Below the pieces are notes generated by a model. That model ran no database searches. It was not told where the DNA came from and was given only the letters and a program-made list of their open reading frames with translations. A DNA stretch of 7,063 nucleotides, taken from contig CAZLGW010000087.1 in NCBI GenBank assembly GCA_964559125.1, forward strand, positions 1 to 7,063, read 5' to 3'. The position numbers and the translations under genes are program-made. Source of the stretch: Ravibacter sp964559125 (GTDB taxonomy: Bacteria; Bacteroidota; Bacteroidia; Cytophagales; Spirosomataceae). Of the stretch, positions 4,954-7,063 are shown piece after piece (position 1 is the first letter of the stretch; each line of letters begins with the position of its first letter).

Positions 4954-6135
4954 TTAATTTTCAAGGGAACGGTTACCGGTAATTGTCAATAATGCCGCGC
5001 CCAGGATACCGGATAGCAAAGAAGCGATCAACACGGCAAACTTTGCCTCCGAAGAAAAATGGGGGATATCGGCAAACGATAACATGGCGATGAAAATAGA
5101 CATGGTAAAGCCTATGCCTCCCAGCATCCCGACCCCGATTATATGCACCCAGGAGGCTTTGGCGGGCAATTGGCAAAGCCCTGATCTTACGGAAATCCAG
5201 GTAGCGAGTGAAATGCCGACCGGTTTACCCAATAGTAGCCCCAGGACGATCCCCAAACCCAACGGTGTAAACAAGCCTTCTATCATACCGGCTTCCAGGG
5301 CTATGTTCGTATTAGCCAGCGCAAAAAGCGGCATGATGATAAAATTGACAGAGTTTACCAGCAGGTGTTCCAGCTTTTCCAGGGGCGATTCCGTATCGTC
5401 TGGTGTGGTAGGCAGCGTCATAGCCGTCAGCACCCCTGCTATCGTGGCATGAATGCCCGAATGATGTACAAAATACCAGGCAAAAATTCCCGGCACAAGA
5501 TAGAATACCAGCTTTTTCACGCCTATCCTGTTGAATATCAGTGGGAGGGCCAATGCGCCCGCTGCATAGAGCAGGTAATTGACATGTAGCTCTGAGGTAT
5601 AAAACACAGCGATGACCAGGATAGCCATCAGGTCGTCGGCTATGGCCAAGGCTGCAAGGAAAATCTTCAGCGATACAGGTACTTTCTTCCCCAGCAGCGT
5701 GATGATGGCCAGGGCAAAGGCGATATCGGTCGCCATCGGGATCCCCCAGCCGCCCGAGGTTTCCGTGCCTGAATTAAAAAAATGGTAGATCAGCGCCGGG
5801 GCGACAACACCACCCACCGCCGCTACGATCGGGAGCATCGCTTTGGCAGGGGTCGAAAGCTCTCCTTCTACCAGCTCTCTTTTAATCTCAAGCCCTACCA
5901 GCAGGAAAAAGATGGCCATCAGCCCATCGTTGATCCACAGCAAAATGGGATATCGTAGGTGAACAGACCCGAAATCCCTGCCGATTTCAGTGGCCAGCAG
6001 GTTTTCAAACGCCGGACCAAGGCTGGAATTGGCGATAGAAAGTGAGATCAGAACGCAGCACAACAGAATAATTCCGCCTACTGAACCAGACTTAAGAAAT
6101 TCTTTAAAAGATTTGAGATTGATCAGATTTGCCAT
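4954..6135 (-). CDS. nhaA: NhaA-type Na+/H+ antiporter
   Basis: Inner-membrane antiporter that expels Na+ (or Li+) in exchange for H+, protecting against salt and alkaline stress. The length is 393 residues, against 388 for E. coli NhaA, with about twelve hydrophobic segments. Functional residues align with a constant offset of four: D137 in PMATDIAFAL (E. coli D133), D167-D168 in AIADDLMAI (D163-D164), and K304 in LLGKPVGI (K300). H229 in HHSGIHATIAG corresponds to the pH-response H225. The signature GGIGFTMSIF is at about 339-348. Start ATG 6135-6133 is preferred; a GTG two codons upstream (6141) is possible but overlaps the promoter-like element. No frameshift or lost residue is visible, so the protein should be active. 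It heads a probable nhaA-uspA operon and is divergent from the KtrB gene to its right. Confidence 0.97.
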   Translation of the reverse strand: MANLINLKSFKEFLKSGSVGGIILLCCVLISLSIANSSLGPAFENLLATEIGRDFGSVHLRYPILLWINDGLMAIFFLLVGLEIKRELVEGELSTPAKAMLPIVAAVGGVVAPALIYHFFNSGTETSGGWGIPMATDIAFALAIITLLGKKVPVSLKIFLAALAIADDLMAILVIAVFYTSELHVNYLLYAAGALALPLIFNRIGVKKLVFYLVPGIFAWYFVHHSGIHATIAGVLTAMTLPTTPDDTESPLEKLEHLLVNSVNFIIMPLFALANTNIALEAGMIEGLFTPLGLGIVLGLLLGKPVGISLATWISVRSGLCQLPAKASWVHIIGVGMLGGIGFTMSIFIAMLSFADIPHFSSEAKFAVLIASLLSGILGAALLTITGNRSLEN

Positions 6136-6140
6136 GCACA

Positions 6141-6148
6141 CAAAATTA
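6141..6148 (-). promoter_or_regulatory. Candidate -7 promoter element of nhaA
   Basis: The minus strand reads TAATTTTG, an exact match to the Bacteroidota -7 consensus TAnnTTTG, ending five bases before the nhaA ATG. A TTTA about 18 bases upstream could serve as a weak -33 element. If it is used, transcription would begin at or next to the start codon, giving a nearly leaderless mRNA. Confidence 0.4.
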
Positions 6149-6156
6149 GGGATCGA

Positions 6157-6188
6157 TTTGGTTAAACCTTGAAAAACCTGTCTATTTG
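6157..6188 (+). promoter_or_regulatory. Candidate promoter for the right-hand ktrB
   Basis: TTTG (6157-6160), 20 bases, then TCTATTTG (6181-6188): one mismatch to the TTTG-N(about 19-21)-TAnnTTTG pattern of Bacteroidota sigma factors. It would give a leader of roughly 100 bases before the ATG at 6294. It partly faces the nhaA promoter candidate, so the two divergent units may share this 158-base control region. Confidence 0.3.
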
Positions 6189-6293
6189 ACCAATCATTAG
6201 ATTAAATACCGATATTCGCAGCCGCTTTGCCGGCGATTATTCAATTCTGTGAGGCATCAATAACAAACCGGCCGTTAACCAAATGATGGGGTT

Positions 6294-7063
6294 ATGGGGG
6301 TAAATAAAAAGAAATACCTACTGAAACAACGAGTCGATAAGATACTGCTCTATTCAGGTGTGATAGTTTCAATAGCGATCCTGGTGCATAGCGGATTCAA
6401 TACGGATCAGTCACAGGAACTGCTCTTTGAAAGGATTTGCGGGTACGTTTTTACAGCCTATACATTTTTATTGGGAACCAAGCTCCTGCTGTCGGTCGGG
6501 GAGAAAAATTTCACAAGGATTTCCGGTTACAGCGAGCTCTTTTTGTTCCTGTATTTCTGTACTGTATCGTTGCTGAATACGACCGACTTCTCTATCGGGG
6601 ATTTTCATATTGTTCCGGCGGAATGGATGTATGTGGGCTTTTTCGGGGTAACGATCATTGAATTTTCCAAAACCACTCTTTTCTTCGATCAGTACTACTT
6701 CAACCCGACCCTGCTCTTTGTTCTCAGTTTCCTGGCCCTGATCCTGATCGGAACCATTCTTTTGCTGTTGCCCCGTTCTACTGCAGGGGCAGACCTGAGC
6801 TTCGTGGATGCATTGTTCATGTCTACCAGCGCGGTTTGCATCACCGGGCTGTCTGTAGTAGATGTCCCGACTGAGCTGACTGCTTACGGACAAACAATTT
6901 TAATATTGCTGGTACAACTGGGAGGGTTGGGTATGATGACGTTCACCGGTTTCTTCGGGTATTTTTTTTCGGGCGGGCTCTCCTATAAAAATCAATTGAT
7001 GTACACCCAGCTTATCGGAGAAAATAAGGTCAGCTCTGTCATTAAAACCCTTTACAAGATTAT
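6294..7063 (+). CDS. ktrB: KtrB/TrkH-family K+ transporter, N-terminal part (3' end outside window)
   Basis: First 256 codons of a potassium-uptake channel subunit; the frame stays open to the last base. Start ATG 6294-6296 follows an in-frame TAA at 6276-6278 with no other ATG between, so the start is well fixed. Residues about 15-130 form an extension with some four hydrophobic segments (near 17-32, 50-67, 81-95 and 111-123). It is absent from the roughly 445-residue Bacillus KtrB and is known from longer Bacteroidota relatives. The TrkH core then begins: a helix at about 139-160, FVDALFMSTSA leading into the first selectivity filter CITGL (182-186, filter glycine G185), and VQLGGLGMMTF at 207-217 in the following helix. 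It is transcribed away from nhaA. It contains the first pore repeat only, and so does not overlap in content with the KtrB part at the left edge. Confidence 0.93.
   Translation, partial: MGVNKKKYLLKQRVDKILLYSGVIVSIAILVHSGFNTDQSQELLFERICGYVFTAYTFLLGTKLLLSVGEKNFTRISGYSELFLFLYFCTVSLLNTTDFSIGDFHIVPAEWMYVGFFGVTIIEFSKTTLFFDQYYFNPTLLFVLSFLALILIGTILLLLPRSTAGADLSFVDALFMSTSAVCITGLSVVDVPTELTAYGQTILILLVQLGGLGMMTFTGFFGYFFSGGLSYKNQLMYTQLIGENKVSSVIKTLYKI

Noticed and set aside
5084..5452. Plus-strand open frame opposite nhaA
   Set aside because: The minus-strand NhaA is unambiguous with all functional residues, and the opposite frame has no recognisable features.
6468..6893. 141-codon minus-strand open frame at the right edge
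   Set aside because: It is antisense to the open-ended KtrB frame starting at 6294. The composition (many Gln, Glu and Arg) is that of a reverse translation of a hydrophobic protein.
1..7063. CRISPR array, toxin-antitoxin, restriction or other defence system
   Set aside because: No regularly spaced direct repeats and no genes of those families are visible on either strand.

Overview
The window looks like chromosomal DNA from a member of the Bacteroidota, probably a free-living environmental lineage. Three things point there. A truncated coding region ends in a type IX secretion (Por) sorting domain, which is essentially confined to this phylum. Starts lack clear Shine-Dalgarno sequences, and one clean Bacteroidota -7 promoter element (TAnnTTTG) is present. 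The KtrB protein at the right edge also carries a long membrane-spanning N-terminal extension. I cannot name a genus from the sequence alone.

Layout, left to right. (1) Positions 1-1532, plus strand: the C-terminal half of a KtrB/TrkH potassium-translocating subunit, followed 17 bases later by its cytoplasmic RCK regulator KtrA. (2) 1755-2432, plus: a complete stand-alone TenA (aminopyrimidine aminohydrolase, thiamin salvage), with a likely intrinsic terminator. (3) 2433-4079: a gene-poor stretch of about 1.65 kb. It holds an intact tRNA-Val(TAC) on the minus strand with its own terminator, several strong inverted repeats, two short unrecognised open stretches, and the orphan C-terminal end of a T9SS-secreted protein. 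It reads as a site of past rearrangement and gene decay. (4) 4080-6135, minus: nhaA (Na+/H+ antiporter) followed by a tandem universal stress protein gene, probably one operon. (5) 6294-7063, plus, divergent from nhaA: the N-terminal part of a KtrB/TrkH protein, cut by the window edge. It has no stop codon in the window, so a simple start-to-stop ORF scan would miss it.

Functionally, the recognisable genes form a monovalent-cation homeostasis neighbourhood: potassium uptake (KtrB/KtrA), sodium export (NhaA) and an ATP-binding-type stress protein. TenA and the tRNA are housekeeping genes that happen to lie between. I see no CRISPR array, defence system, intact mobile element or obviously novel multi-gene system. 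The points most worth a second look are the two KtrB parts at opposite ends of the window, the decayed and hairpin-rich segment beside the tRNA, and the orphan sorting domain.
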